This document shows, piece after piece, positions 50,359 through 60,314 of a stretch of 64,000 nucleotides of DNA (its first letter is position 1; every line of letters begins with the position of its first letter). This DNA is from Paenibacillus sp. PL2-23 (lineage in GTDB: Bacteria; Bacillota; Bacilli; Paenibacillales; Paenibacillaceae). The notes beneath the pieces were generated by a model that was not told where the DNA came from, searched no databases, and saw only the letters and a program-made list of their open reading frames with translations. The translations under genes and the position numbers were made by a program. Location: assembly GCF_040834005.1 (NCBI RefSeq), contig NZ_CP162129.1:3620001-3684000 (forward strand). The letters are read 5' to 3'.

Positions 50359-53300
50359 ATGATGTATCGAGCTTCAAAGCTGCTGCCCGTCTTGCTGTGC
50401 GCCGCGCTGTTATGGGGTTTGATTCCGGTCCATGCGGCTGCAGAGGAGAGCTTGTCCATTGAAGGCCAAGGCACCCGTGAAACCCAGGAAGCCATATCGG
50501 AATCTGCGGATGAGGATGAGCCTGGTACACCGGAGCAGGGAACGGAAGAATCCCCGGATTTGCCGAACGAGGAGTTGGAGTCAGGAGACCTGCCGCACGA
50601 AGAGCCTCTAGCCGAGGGGACGAATGCGGCTGTGCTGGAGCGTCCTTCCCTTGTTGTACCCAAGACGGCAGGCGCGCCTGTGATTGACGGCAAGCTCGAT
50701 GATACGAATTGGAGCATCAATGAGCAGGTGGCACGAGCCCTAACTCCCACCCAAGGCGAGCCCCTCCCGGCTCAGGCGGCATTCGGCGTGTTGTGGGATC
50801 ATCAATATTTGTACATAGGCATTCGCGCTTACGACTCCACCCCGCTGCAGGATATGCCCGGCTATTGGTTCCAGCAGGACTCCATAAGCCTGTTTATCGA
50901 CCCAACCCTGCATCGCTCCGCGCCGTTCGCAAGCGCAGACCTGCAGGCTGGCTTTGTGTATCGCGACGGGTCTGCGACACCGGCATTCAGCTTTGGCGCG
51001 GCGCTGTCCAGCCATGCGGGCAAGGACGACAAAGGCATCATGCGGGCAATTCGCAAAACCGATGACGGATGGGAGCTGGAGACTGCTATCTCCTGGGAGC
51101 TGCTCCAATTCGACCCGCAGCTGTCCAGAGAGCTGGGGCTCGAGGTCAGCGTTACCGACCGTTACGGCAGCGATCCCTCCGAGCTTCGCAGCTCCTATTG
51201 GAGCGCTTATCAATCCCAGTCCTTCTGGAATGACACAAGCGGCTACGGCACCTTGATGCTGAGCGAGGAGGACATTGTACAAGGTCCCAGCGATCCCGTG
51301 CTGCTCGAAGAAAGCTTTGACAATATCCCGGATGGCGCTCTTCCCGAAGGCTGGATATCCGATACAAACGCGGGCAGCCCTCCCTTTGCCGTCAGCGGCG
51401 GCCGATTGGCGTTCAACGGCAGCGCCTCCGGCAAGCAGTCGCGCGTAACAGCTCCCGTGTTATGGGACAATTATGTCGTAGAGGCGGATATCCAATTCCA
51501 TAGTGTACTGAATGCCGCAAGATGGGCGTCGATCATCTTCAGAGGAGCCGCTGAGGGCAAGCAGCCCTATAACCAGATGGCGATCCGGCAGAACGGCACC
51601 TATGAGGTCGCTTACCGCAAGCCGGACAACAGCTGGTCCGTCATGGCTTCGGGTCCGTGGCAGGCTCTTGCGCTGAACGAGGGCTATTCCATGAAGGTTC
51701 GCGTGTTCGACAACAATGTGAAGGAATATATCAAGCCAGACAACGAAACGGATTTTACGCTGCTGATGGACAGAAGCTTCGACAGCGGCTTGCTGCAGCG
51801 CGGCAAGATCGGCTTCCAGGGTGATCAAAGCCATGTATCCTTCGACAATCTGAAGGTAACCCGGCTGACTGTGGACAGCATGACGCTGAACCTGCCAGAG
51901 AAGCTGGAGGCGCTCAGCGGCCCGCTCACGCTCCAAGCTTCTGCCACCTTCTCCGACGGCTTAACCGAGAATGTGCCAGCCTCGCGGATGAAGCTGTATT
52001 CCTCCGACGAGAATATCCTCCGAATCGTGAACGGCCAGCTGTATCCCGTTCAAGCGGGCAGCGCCGTGCTGACAGCTATCTATGGTAACGCCGAAGTGCG
52101 TGAGACCATTATCGTCCATGCATCCGAGACTGGCGCAAAGGTAGTATCCCTCTCTCACGACCAAGGGTACACCCTGGCAACTGTAGGCTCGCCCATTCAG
52201 CTAAGAGACCTGACATTCGCAGCTTCGTTCAGCGATTTCTCAAGCGGTACGGTGCAGGGCGATGAGATAGCCTGGAGTCCGTCGGGCGACGCGGTGGCCC
52301 TTCAAGGGGACAGCCTGATTGCGCTTGAGCGGGGCGTCCATGGGATCAGCGGCCAAATCGACGGCGTGACCCTCACCCTCTTGGTGGCAGCCAAGTCAGC
52401 AGGCGAAACCGACTATGTTCTCTATGAGAACAGCTTCGACGAGCTGGCGGATGGCGCCATGCCAGCGGGTTGGACACGCCTGGAAGGCACGACGCCTTCC
52501 AGAGCCGCCGTGCGGGACGGCGCTTTCGAGCTGCAAGCCTCCGCTGCGCCGGACAATCCATCCCGGGTTATGCTCCCTGACTATTTGAGCCTGTTCGGCG
52601 ATTATAGAATTGAAGCGGATGTTACGCACTTGGCTGCCAACGAGCCAACGCGCTGGCATTCCATTATGTACCGGATACAGAACAGCAATTATCCCTATTA
52701 TCAAATGGCTGTGCGACAGGACGCCAAGGCGGCTAACGGCGTGGAGTTTGCTGAGCGCAATCCATCGAACGGCTGGTCGATTATAGACAAAGGTCCCTTC
52801 CAGGAGAGGATCGACGCCGGCAAGATGTACCGCTACACCGTCATTGCAAGAGGCAATCGCGTGCAGCAGCGAGTGAACGATACCGTTATTATTGATACCG
52901 ATTCAGCAGGAGGCTACTTAAAGGGAGGAATTGGCTTGCAAGCGAACGGAAGCCGCATGAAGGTCGACAACATTCGGGTGACGCTCCAGCAGGAGGCACT
53001 GCCGCCTCTGCCGTCGGACCGGTTCGCGGATGTATATGAGCCCGATACCAAAATTGCAATGGGGCCTACTGTCGTCATGGAAATTAGCGACGTGGAGGGA
53101 CTGGAGTCGCTCCATGCACCTGAGACGCCGGCTACCGTCATCATGCACATCAATGATCAGCTTGGGATTACGACGCCTTCGGGAACGCCTATAGCAGAAG
53201 CGGCCGAAGTGCTGGAGCAGCTGGAGGGACGTATCATGCCCGCCTTCTACGTGAAATCCGAGGAAGCGGCCGATGAAGCTGCCATCTATGCGAAGCAGAA

Positions 53301-55941
53301 GGGGCTGGAGGACGCGTTTATCGTATCCGCTGACGGAGCGCTTATCCAGCGCGCCAGAGCCATTATGCCGATGCTGCGAGGCATTCTGGATTTCAGCCAA
53401 AGGTCCCTTACCCATGACGATCTGCTCGATATTCGCCGGGAAACGACGATCAGCGGGTCCAAAATCGCTATTTTACCGGAAGCCAGCGCCTCCAGGGATC
53501 AAGTTGCTTATTTGCAGCAGCGCACCATTGTGGTATGGACCAAAGAGGAGATCAGCCGAGCGGAATCCGCCCTGTCGAAGCATCGCTTAATCGCCACAGG
53601 CACGAATGGGCTTGTAACGGGCTCGCCGGAGACGGCGTTCGAGGCGCTTGGCGTCTACAATAATGAAGTGACGTTAATAAGGAAGCCTTATATTATCGGC
53701 CATCGGGGCATGCCTTCGAAATCTCCCGAGAATACGATCGAGAGCAACCTGCTTGCTTACGAGAATGGTGCCGATTTTATCGAAAATGATATGTTCCTCA
53801 CGGTCGACGACCATCTCGTTATCATTCACGATTCCGTCCTGCAGAATACGACCAACGGCAGCGGTAGCGTCGAGAGCTTCACACTGGAGCAAATTAAGGA
53901 GCTGAACGCCAACAAGCCTTACCCGAACGGCTTCCCTCTTGTCCGTGTTCCGACGCTGGAGGAGCAGATCGAGCTTGCCCGCGAGAAGGGCATCATGCTG
54001 TACGCGGAGATCAAGACGGGTAACCCGAAGGCCGTTGACGCGCTTGTCCGCATCATTCGCGAGCAGAACGCCGAGGACCTCATCAATGTGATGAGCTTCA
54101 GCTCCTCCCAGCTCAGCCTGTTCGCCCAGCAGATGCCGGGCATGCCTGTAGGTCTGTTAGTGGGCAGCGGCTCGGAGACGGACGTGAATGTAGGCAAGGC
54201 GCTGCGCAGCACCCTGCGTACCACGCAGACGCTGAATGCGACTTACAACGCCGGCTTCATTGGCATGGGACAGCAATATATGGAAGCCTCCAAGCATAGA
54301 GGCATCGTTATTTCGCCTTGGACGATTAATGGCCTTGCGGATTATACGTCATTTTTCCTGCGGGGCGTGTTCGGCATTACAACGGATTACGCGTATTATT
54401 CCGCCGACTGGCATGTGGCGCTGGAAGCGGAGCAGGAGAGCTACACTATGAAGCCGGGCGACAAGCTGACGCTGAAAGCGATCGCCGAAGCCTATAACCG
54501 GACGACCAACGAAGTTACGCCCCAGCTCGTCTGGCTGAGCGGCGCAGAGCTGTTCACAGCGGAAGGCCAGGAGCTGACAGCCATGACGCCGGGAACAGCG
54601 CATGTGATGCTTCGCCATACGACTCGGCTTGGAGACAATCAAGCTTACGATCTTTACACAGCCCCAATCGCGATTGAAATCAAAGCGGCCGATGTGCCCC
54701 TTCCTCCAGGCGGCATTGGCTCCTATGAGCCCGAAGCGGACAATGGCTGCTCTGAGCCGCAAGCAGGCAGCGCTGTTATCCATGCTGCTGCCGACTCCGA
54801 TTGCTCCCGCCTGCTTCGTGAAGCTTTTTCGACAAAGGAGCAGGTTGAGGTAGCTTTCCAAGGCGAGCTGCTGGAATTGGAGGCTGATGCATGGCCAGAG
54901 CATGCGCGCACCGAAGCTGGTTTGCTTATCCTCTCTAATGAGCTGGCGACATACCGCTTCCCTGCTGCTCTGTGGAATCCGGACGAATGGGAGAGGCTTA
55001 CGGGACGCCAGGTTGATGAGCTGGCGATCCGGTTCATCATCAGGGAGCCGAATGAGGAGCTCCATCGCAGCGCCATGGAAGCCCTGTCCCAATCGGGAGG
55101 GTCGCTGGCCAGCGGCATTGTGGAGTTTGAGGTGGAATTGACGGATGGGGAAGGCGGGATCTGGCCGATCCCATTCGGCCGTCATTACGCCGAGCGGGAT
55201 ATGAAGGTTCATTCCACGAACACAGAAGCGTCTCGCTTAACGGTGCTTCAGTATATGCCGGACACGGGAAGCCTGCACTTTGTGCCCGCTGCATTCACGA
55301 TGGATCCCTCCGGCTCTGGCATGAACGCCAGGCTTAAACGCAACGGCAACAGCATGTACTTAGTAGCGGCCTATGATCGCTCCTTTCAGGACATGGCCCA
55401 CCATTGGGCGCGCGAGCATGTTCATCTCGCCGCAAGCAAAGGACTTCTGCAGGGCAAATCCGACTCCGCATTTGCGCCGCAGGACGCCGTTACTCGCGCC
55501 GAGTTCGCCGCGATGCTTGTACGAGCACTGGGACTAACGCCAATTGGGACAAGCGAGAGCTTTAACGACGTGCCGGGCGACGCCTGGTATGCGATGGAGG
55601 TGACAACGGCGAAGCTGGCCGGCCTTATTGTCGGCTATGAGGATCACAGCTTCAGGCCGGATGCCTACATTCGCCGGGAAGAGGCCGTCGCGATGCTGAT
55701 GCGCGCACTTGCCTATGCGGGCACCGAGCTGGATAAGGCCGCGCTTCAGCCCAATGAGCTGGAGAAGCGCTTCCTGGACGCCAAGGACTTCGTATGGGCG
55801 CACGAGGAAGCCTCGGCTGCACTGGCAATTGGCCTACTGGACGGAACCGACGACGGTTATCTGCTGCCGCAACGAGACATGACCCGGGCGGAGGCGGCAA
55901 CGCTGCTGCTTCGTTTCCTCAAGCTCGCCAAATTTATATAA
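50359..55941 (+). CDS. Giant S-layer-anchored CBM9/GDPD protein
   Basis: 1860-residue exported protein. Order: signal peptide ending near VHAAAEES; acidic linker; CBM9-like domain (VIDGKLDDTNW, about nt 50640-51270); two laminin G/concanavalin-like modules of about 200 residues (each starting with a [E/N]SFD...DGA.P.GW pattern); bacterial Ig-like segments; a glycerophosphodiester phosphodiesterase barrel (IIGHRGMPSKSPENT at about nt 53694, ENDMFLTVDDHLVIIHDS, MLYAEIKTG); another Ig-like region; and three SLH repeats (FQDMAHHWAREH, FNDVPGDAWYA, RFLDAKDFVWA) that bind pyruvylated wall polymer. It would hold a phosphodiesterase and sugar-binding modules at the surface. ATG 50359 is chosen from spacing to GAGAGG. 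Confidence 0.9.
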   Translation: MMYRASKLLPVLLCAALLWGLIPVHAAAEESLSIEGQGTRETQEAISESADEDEPGTPEQGTEESPDLPNEELESGDLPHEEPLAEGTNAAVLERPSLVVPKTAGAPVIDGKLDDTNWSINEQVARALTPTQGEPLPAQAAFGVLWDHQYLYIGIRAYDSTPLQDMPGYWFQQDSISLFIDPTLHRSAPFASADLQAGFVYRDGSATPAFSFGAALSSHAGKDDKGIMRAIRKTDDGWELETAISWELLQFDPQLSRELGLEVSVTDRYGSDPSELRSSYWSAYQSQSFWNDTSGYGTLMLSEEDIVQGPSDPVLLEESFDNIPDGALPEGWISDTNAGSPPFAVSGGRLAFNGSASGKQSRVTAPVLWDNYVVEADIQFHSVLNAARWASIIFRGAAEGKQPYNQMAIRQNGTYEVAYRKPDNSWSVMASGPWQALALNEGYSMKVRVFDNNVKEYIKPDNETDFTLLMDRSFDSGLLQRGKIGFQGDQSHVSFDNLKVTRLTVDSMTLNLPEKLEALSGPLTLQASATFSDGLTENVPASRMKLYSSDENILRIVNGQLYPVQAGSAVLTAIYGNAEVRETIIVHASETGAKVVSLSHDQGYTLATVGSPIQLRDLTFAASFSDFSSGTVQGDEIAWSPSGDAVALQGDSLIALERGVHGISGQIDGVTLTLLVAAKSAGETDYVLYENSFDELADGAMPAGWTRLEGTTPSRAAVRDGAFELQASAAPDNPSRVMLPDYLSLFGDYRIEADVTHLAANEPTRWHSIMYRIQNSNYPYYQMAVRQDAKAANGVEFAERNPSNGWSIIDKGPFQERIDAGKMYRYTVIARGNRVQQRVNDTVIIDTDSAGGYLKGGIGLQANGSRMKVDNIRVTLQQEALPPLPSDRFADVYEPDTKIAMGPTVVMEISDVEGLESLHAPETPATVIMHINDQLGITTPSGTPIAEAAEVLEQLEGRIMPAFYVKSEEAADEAAIYAKQKGLEDAFIVSADGALIQRARAIMPMLRGILDFSQRSLTHDDLLDIRRETTISGSKIAILPEASASRDQVAYLQQRTIVVWTKEEISRAESALSKHRLIATGTNGLVTGSPETAFEALGVYNNEVTLIRKPYIIGHRGMPSKSPENTIESNLLAYENGADFIENDMFLTVDDHLVIIHDSVLQNTTNGSGSVESFTLEQIKELNANKPYPNGFPLVRVPTLEEQIELAREKGIMLYAEIKTGNPKAVDALVRIIREQNAEDLINVMSFSSSQLSLFAQQMPGMPVGLLVGSGSETDVNVGKALRSTLRTTQTLNATYNAGFIGMGQQYMEASKHRGIVISPWTINGLADYTSFFLRGVFGITTDYAYYSADWHVALEAEQESYTMKPGDKLTLKAIAEAYNRTTNEVTPQLVWLSGAELFTAEGQELTAMTPGTAHVMLRHTTRLGDNQAYDLYTAPIAIEIKAADVPLPPGGIGSYEPEADNGCSEPQAGSAVIHAAADSDCSRLLREAFSTKEQVEVAFQGELLELEADAWPEHARTEAGLLILSNELATYRFPAALWNPDEWERLTGRQVDELAIRFIIREPNEELHRSAMEALSQSGGSLASGIVEFEVELTDGEGGIWPIPFGRHYAERDMKVHSTNTEASRLTVLQYMPDTGSLHFVPAAFTMDPSGSGMNARLKRNGNSMYLVAAYDRSFQDMAHHWAREHVHLAASKGLLQGKSDSAFAPQDAVTRAEFAAMLVRALGLTPIGTSESFNDVPGDAWYAMEVTTAKLAGLIVGYEDHSFRPDAYIRREEAVAMLMRALAYAGTELDKAALQPNELEKRFLDAKDFVWAHEEASAALAIGLLDGTDDGYLLPQRDMTRAEAATLLLRFLKLAKFI

Positions 55942-55979
55942 GCAGAAAATAGTTAATAGGTATTAGCCTTGCAAGCCAA

Positions 55980-56022
55980 CAAGGGCTGTCCTGCGTCCTC
56001 GCGACGTGCTGGACAGCCCTTG
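55980..56022. terminator. Bidirectional terminator between surface protein and vanW-like genes
   Basis: CAAGGGCTGTCC (55980-55991) pairs perfectly with GGACAGCCCTTG (56011-56022); the loop holds a smaller hairpin. Two genes converge on it. Confidence 0.8.
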
Positions 56023-56035
56023 CTCGCTTTCCCGC

Positions 56036-57067
56036 TCATTCTGCGCTGGCGTTACGATCATGCATGTGCTGCTCCGGCAGCTCCTTGGAAGCGCCAGGCA
56101 CTTGGCGCGGCTTCAGCTCCAGATGCTCGGAGGAGCAGATCACAACCTGCACGGAGCCAGGGCTTACGAACGTCCGAATGAGAATCGGCTGGTCGTAAGG
56201 ATTTTCGAATACAAAGTCCGGCCCATACCAGCTAACCGTCGCGTCCCGTCCCGGTGGAACATATCTGACGCTTCGGCTATGGGAATATCGCTCGACAATC
56301 GTCAGACCCGCGCGATCAACCGCATTGAACAGGGTGGACGACACCTGGCAGATCCCCCCTCCAATATCCTCGTACAGTTCGCCGCGCACGATGACCGGAG
56401 CGCGCAGGTATCCCTTCTCCTTCGTCCGCTTCCCAACGGTCTGGTTGAAGGATAGCCGCTCGCCCGGAAATACTACATGATTGTTCAGTGCCGCCGCAGC
56501 CAACGCGATATTGGCGGACCGATTCCTGTTGCGTCGGTTGAAATACGTCGCATAGTGGCCGATGGGCTTCACCTTGATCGCTGCCAATATTTCGCTGTCG
56601 ACACGCGCGTACACAGGAAGCAGCGGCGCCTCTAACCGGGTCGGGCTGCCCTCAAGCATGTAGCTGTAAAACATTTTTTTGAATGCCAGGCGATCCAGCC
56701 TCGTCCCGCTTCGCTCGGGAACAATGGCTCCTGAAGCGTTAAGCGATGCGTTGATGGGACTCGTCTCCACCTTGGCAGCCACCTGATCCATCAGCTTGTC
56801 CAGCCTATCATCGTCCACAAGCGGAAAACCCGGAATCGGGGCCCAGTAATGCTCGCTCGCCACCTCCTGTACGACCCCGTCCCCATTAGACGTTATCGCA
56901 GCGTGCGGCCAAGAGGCCATCATGTGCACTCCCGCAAGAGATAAGCCAAGCCATCTTGTCCAACCCATGCCAGTCCCACTCTCAATAAGATTTTTAAAAT
57001 TCGGCAAAATGTGCTGCATCCGAGTTCTCAGATACGCCCTAGTATGTGAACTCCTCCCTCCAATCAT
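56036..57067 (-). CDS. VanW family protein
   Basis: About 343 residues: N-terminal membrane segment (WTRWLGLSLAGVHMMAS), a short peptidoglycan-binding-like region and the VanW domain, with FNQTVGKRTKEKGYL, DIGGGICQVSSTLFNAV and RSVRYVPPGRDATVSW. VanW proteins occur beside some vancomycin-resistance clusters and widely in spore formers; their activity is unresolved, though a link to wall metabolism is assumed. No van genes are adjacent. The start is unsure: ATG 57067 lies one base after GGAGG; ATG 57019 is an alternative. Confidence 0.85.
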   Translation of the reverse strand: MIGGRSSHTRAYLRTRMQHILPNFKNLIESGTGMGWTRWLGLSLAGVHMMASWPHAAITSNGDGVVQEVASEHYWAPIPGFPLVDDDRLDKLMDQVAAKVETSPINASLNASGAIVPERSGTRLDRLAFKKMFYSYMLEGSPTRLEAPLLPVYARVDSEILAAIKVKPIGHYATYFNRRNRNRSANIALAAAALNNHVVFPGERLSFNQTVGKRTKEKGYLRAPVIVRGELYEDIGGGICQVSSTLFNAVDRAGLTIVERYSHSRSVRYVPPGRDATVSWYGPDFVFENPYDQPILIRTFVSPGSVQVVICSSEHLELKPRQVPGASKELPEQHMHDRNASAE

Positions 57068-57076
57068 GCCTCCACA

Positions 57077-57106
57077 GAAAAAATGCCTTTCCTGGACTGG
57101 AAAGGC
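57077..57106 (-). terminator. Terminator of the 57119 gene
   Basis: GCCTTTCC (57085-57092) pairs with GGAAAGGC (57099-57106), followed on the minus strand by A-TTTTTT. Confidence 0.8.
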
Positions 57107-57118
57107 ACCGACTACCGT

Positions 57119-57475
57119 TTATTTTTTGTCAATCTGAAGCAACGTCACTTCCTTGACCGCATACGTGTCCTTTAATTGCTCCTCGGACAGCACCTTCAGC
57201 TTCACCAGACTTGTGATGCGGGAGGAGTCCGGCTTGGAGAGCAGGCGCCATACCTGTGGATCCGGCAGCGCCTCGTACAGCTTCGCATCGTCATATTCCT
57301 TGCGCTCCTGCTTGACCAGCTTCACTTGATACGAGCCGATTGTCGCTTCACTGACACCCTGCTCCTCGCAATACGCCAATATGTCCCTCCGCAGCTCGGT
57401 CAATTCATTTTCAATTTCCTTCTGCTTGCTTTTCAGGTCAAAATATCTTTTCACTTCGCGGTTCACCGCCATCAC
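57119..57475 (-). CDS. Small coiled-coil protein, function unknown
   Basis: 118 residues beginning with a heptad-like helix (FDLKSKQKEIENELTELRRD) followed by a mixed domain (GSYQVKLVKQERKEYDDAK). I do not recognise the family; the layout recalls small phage-type Gam/Gp157-like proteins but no firm match can be made. It has its own terminator and lies upstream of vanW on the same strand. Confidence 0.6.
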   Translation of the reverse strand: MMAVNREVKRYFDLKSKQKEIENELTELRRDILAYCEEQGVSEATIGSYQVKLVKQERKEYDDAKLYEALPDPQVWRLLSKPDSSRITSLVKLKVLSEEQLKDTYAVKEVTLLQIDKK

Positions 57476-57531
57476 GCTCCTCTACTCTCCATATATATGC
57501 AGGCAGAAGAACGCTTAAGCTATTGAACAGC

Positions 57532-58878
57532 TTATACCAATAGCTCCAGCAGCGGCGCATAAACGCCATGCAGAAACCCATACAGCAACGCGCCCACACC
57601 CGCGCCGATGAACGCCCCGTTGATCCGAATGCGCTGTAAATCGGGATCGACCTTATCCTCGACAAAAGAGACCAGCCGTTCCTCGGTAAATCCATCGAGC
57701 GTTTTTCTCGCGATTTTCCCGATCAAGGCATGCTCGCTTTCCAGCAGACCCCTGATGAAGGCTTTCAAATAAGCATCCAGCTCCGACTTCGTCCCCTCAT
57801 CTCCCTTGAACGCTTCCCAATAAGAGGCTATAAGTCCGCTTGCCCAGCGCTTCACATCCTCCACGCCTAGCGCCCGCTCCTGCAAAGCCACATATTTGAG
57901 CTTCTCTCCATCCAGCAGCATGTCCTTCACGCTGTCCAGAAGGGCCAGGATGGACGGCTGGAGAGACAGCTCCTCCAGCATATCGGACTTCCAGGCCTCA
58001 AGCGTCGCACGAATGTCCTCGCTTGCCTCCAGCTGGCCCGCCAGCTCCAGCACCTTGGTCTCCAGCATAACCCGAAGCTCATGCTCCGGATGCCGCAGCT
58101 CAGCCATAAAGCTCTGCAGATCACGATGCATCGTCTCAGCCGCCTCATCCAAATTAATGGCGTCAGACGCCTCGGCGAAATCCACCAGCTTCTGCTTGAA
58201 CCATCTGGCAATGGACCCGCCTTCATTCACAAATCGATCCTTCTCTTTGGCCATCATGGCACGAATCGCAAGTTTTGTCTCCGGCGCTGCCGCCTTGACG
58301 GCCGCATAATCAATGAGAGCGCCCAGCCATTTCTGGAAATCGCTGTTCGACAGCAGCCAGCGCAGCCCCCTGCCTGCATGCCTGGACAGCTCAACGCCTC
58401 TCAGCAGCGAACGGCCATGCTGGTCAAGCTTGTCGGCGAGCGCAGGCAAGTCGACTCCCCTCAGCCAGGTCATAAGCAGGGTCCATAACCGATCCGCAAG
58501 CGCAGGCTCCTTGCGATCCCGATCCATCCAACTGATTATGCCATCCACAAGGCTATAGCCCATTAACTTATCCATAATGGCGTTTTTGCTCAGCAGCTGC
58601 TTCTCCACCATGGCAGCCACCCCTTCAATCAGCTTGTCGCGATTGCGTGGAATAATGGCCGTATGCGGCACCCATTTCTGGCCAAACGGATGACGGAACA
58701 GCACGGTTACCGCAAACAAGTCCGCAAGCGCGCCGACAAGCCCCGCTTCCGCTGTATATAGCAGCAGATGGGTCCACCATACGTCAGAATCGATATACAG
58801 CAGAGTCGCTGCCACAACAAACAATAAACCAAGCGCGATTAAGCTGGCGTTTGCTCTCCTCCTCATATTCACCGTCAT
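57532..58878 (-). CDS. DUF445 membrane protein
   Basis: 448 residues with two N-terminal hydrophobic helices (SLIALGLLFVVAATLLYI; AEAGLVGALADLFAVTVLF), a long helical middle and a C-terminal helix (GAFIGAGVGALLYGFLHGV). This matches the DUF445/YheB family of unknown role found in spore formers. Its ATG overlaps the stop of the preceding DUF445 gene (TGATG), so the two are translationally coupled; the TTG at 58893 is less likely. Confidence 0.85.
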   Translation of the reverse strand: MTVNMRRRANASLIALGLLFVVAATLLYIDSDVWWTHLLLYTAEAGLVGALADLFAVTVLFRHPFGQKWVPHTAIIPRNRDKLIEGVAAMVEKQLLSKNAIMDKLMGYSLVDGIISWMDRDRKEPALADRLWTLLMTWLRGVDLPALADKLDQHGRSLLRGVELSRHAGRGLRWLLSNSDFQKWLGALIDYAAVKAAAPETKLAIRAMMAKEKDRFVNEGGSIARWFKQKLVDFAEASDAINLDEAAETMHRDLQSFMAELRHPEHELRVMLETKVLELAGQLEASEDIRATLEAWKSDMLEELSLQPSILALLDSVKDMLLDGEKLKYVALQERALGVEDVKRWASGLIASYWEAFKGDEGTKSELDAYLKAFIRGLLESEHALIGKIARKTLDGFTEERLVSFVEDKVDPDLQRIRINGAFIGAGVGALLYGFLHGVYAPLLELLV

Positions 58879-60167
58879 CACCCCCGAATCCAAAATGTGA
58901 GCAGATACAAAATGACCCCAACCAGTCCGCCCACCAGCATGCCGTTGAGACGAATATATTGAAGGTCCCTGCCGGCCTTCTCTTTCACCAACGCGATGAG
59001 CTCAGCCTCGGAATACGATTCCAGCTTCTCGCGGACTAAACGGCCAATCCAGGCATGCTTCTCCTCGATCCATGACAGCAGGACGGATTGAATGCCATCG
59101 TCCAGCCTACGCTGAAGCCCCTCATTATGCCGCAGCGCTCCAAGCGCTTCATCCAGCTCCCGGGCAAGCCATCTGAACGGAGGGCTGTCTTGACGCTCCG
59201 CCTCATCCCCGGCGTTCGGCAGTATAGCAGTCTGCAGCCGTTCCAGCCCTTGCCTTACCCATTCCTCCAGATTCACTCGCTGCTCCAGCTCCTGAAGCAC
59301 CTTCCCCTTCATACTCTCTATCCGGTCTCGCAAGCCCTCATCCTCTCGAAGCCTGCGTACGAAATCCGCGAGCATTGCCTTGACCTTCTCACGCTGCGGA
59401 TGCCCCTCCTCCGCCAGACTGGAGAGGAACTCGGCCAGCCAGTTTTGAACCTTGGCGCTGATGAGTCCCGCACTGAGCCCTGCTGTATAATCAACAAGCC
59501 TTCTGCGAAACTTCTCCCCTTCATAAGCGCGGATCGCCGAACCGATAATCCCCTCCATTACGAGACGGAAGGACGTCGATTGGACCAGCTGGACAAAGGG
59601 CTGCAGAACAAAAGAAAGAGCTTTGCCGTCGTAGCCGTTGCGAATGCTCCAATCCCCGATGTCAGCGAGCAGGTCAGATAGCCGCAAGGTATGACCGTGA
59701 TCCCCGATAAAACGCTTCAAGCCTGCGCCAAGCTGCTCCGGATCCGCCTTCGCCAGCAACATGGCGGCCAGCTTCTGGGTCATGGCATGCGCTTCGCTTT
59801 TTCCCTTTTCACTATTCAAATATAAGGCCAGCACCTTGCCCAAATGATGCTCTCGAAGCGTGGACTGAATCGACGCCACCGTAAGCAAGTCTCGCTCCAC
59901 CATATCTACCAGCTCGCTAATCAATCTTTGTCTGTTGCGGGCGATAATATGCGTCCCCATCCACCTGGGCCATTTGATACGCAGCGGATCGCCATAAAGC
60001 GCTCCAATCGCGAACGAATCCGCGAGTCCCCCAATCGTTCCCGCGCTGAACAGCCCAAATGCAAGTCCTCCCCAGAACGTATGCTGGAAAGGAAACGCGG
60101 CCAGAATGCCTGCCGCCGAAAGCCCTAGCAACACGTTAGCCTGTTTTCTCACACTCCATTTTCCCAT
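58878..60167 (-). CDS. DUF445 membrane protein, paralog
   Basis: 429 residues with the same plan as the next gene: two N-terminal helices, the conserved GLADSFAIGALYGDPLR turn and the C-terminal LNGMLVGGLVGVILYLL helix. Both proteins end with the family pattern of an L-x-RIRINGxxxG-like segment before the last helix. The tandem pair probably arose by duplication and may form a hetero-complex. ATG 60167 has GGAGAG upstream; the longer frame to 60311 is not supported. Confidence 0.85.
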   Translation of the reverse strand: MGKWSVRKQANVLLGLSAAGILAAFPFQHTFWGGLAFGLFSAGTIGGLADSFAIGALYGDPLRIKWPRWMGTHIIARNRQRLISELVDMVERDLLTVASIQSTLREHHLGKVLALYLNSEKGKSEAHAMTQKLAAMLLAKADPEQLGAGLKRFIGDHGHTLRLSDLLADIGDWSIRNGYDGKALSFVLQPFVQLVQSTSFRLVMEGIIGSAIRAYEGEKFRRRLVDYTAGLSAGLISAKVQNWLAEFLSSLAEEGHPQREKVKAMLADFVRRLREDEGLRDRIESMKGKVLQELEQRVNLEEWVRQGLERLQTAILPNAGDEAERQDSPPFRWLARELDEALGALRHNEGLQRRLDDGIQSVLLSWIEEKHAWIGRLVREKLESYSEAELIALVKEKAGRDLQYIRLNGMLVGGLVGVILYLLTFWIRG

Positions 60168-60314
60168 GATGTCTCTCCATTTCAATGCAAGAATTGGTAA
60201 TGCTAGTGTAACCTTTTTTGCCGCTGGCATCCACTTGACCAAGAGCGCATGCCAAATAGCCGCTTCAATCGACTTCCCGCTGGAATCGAATGAAGCGGCT
60301 TGCTGAACCACTAC

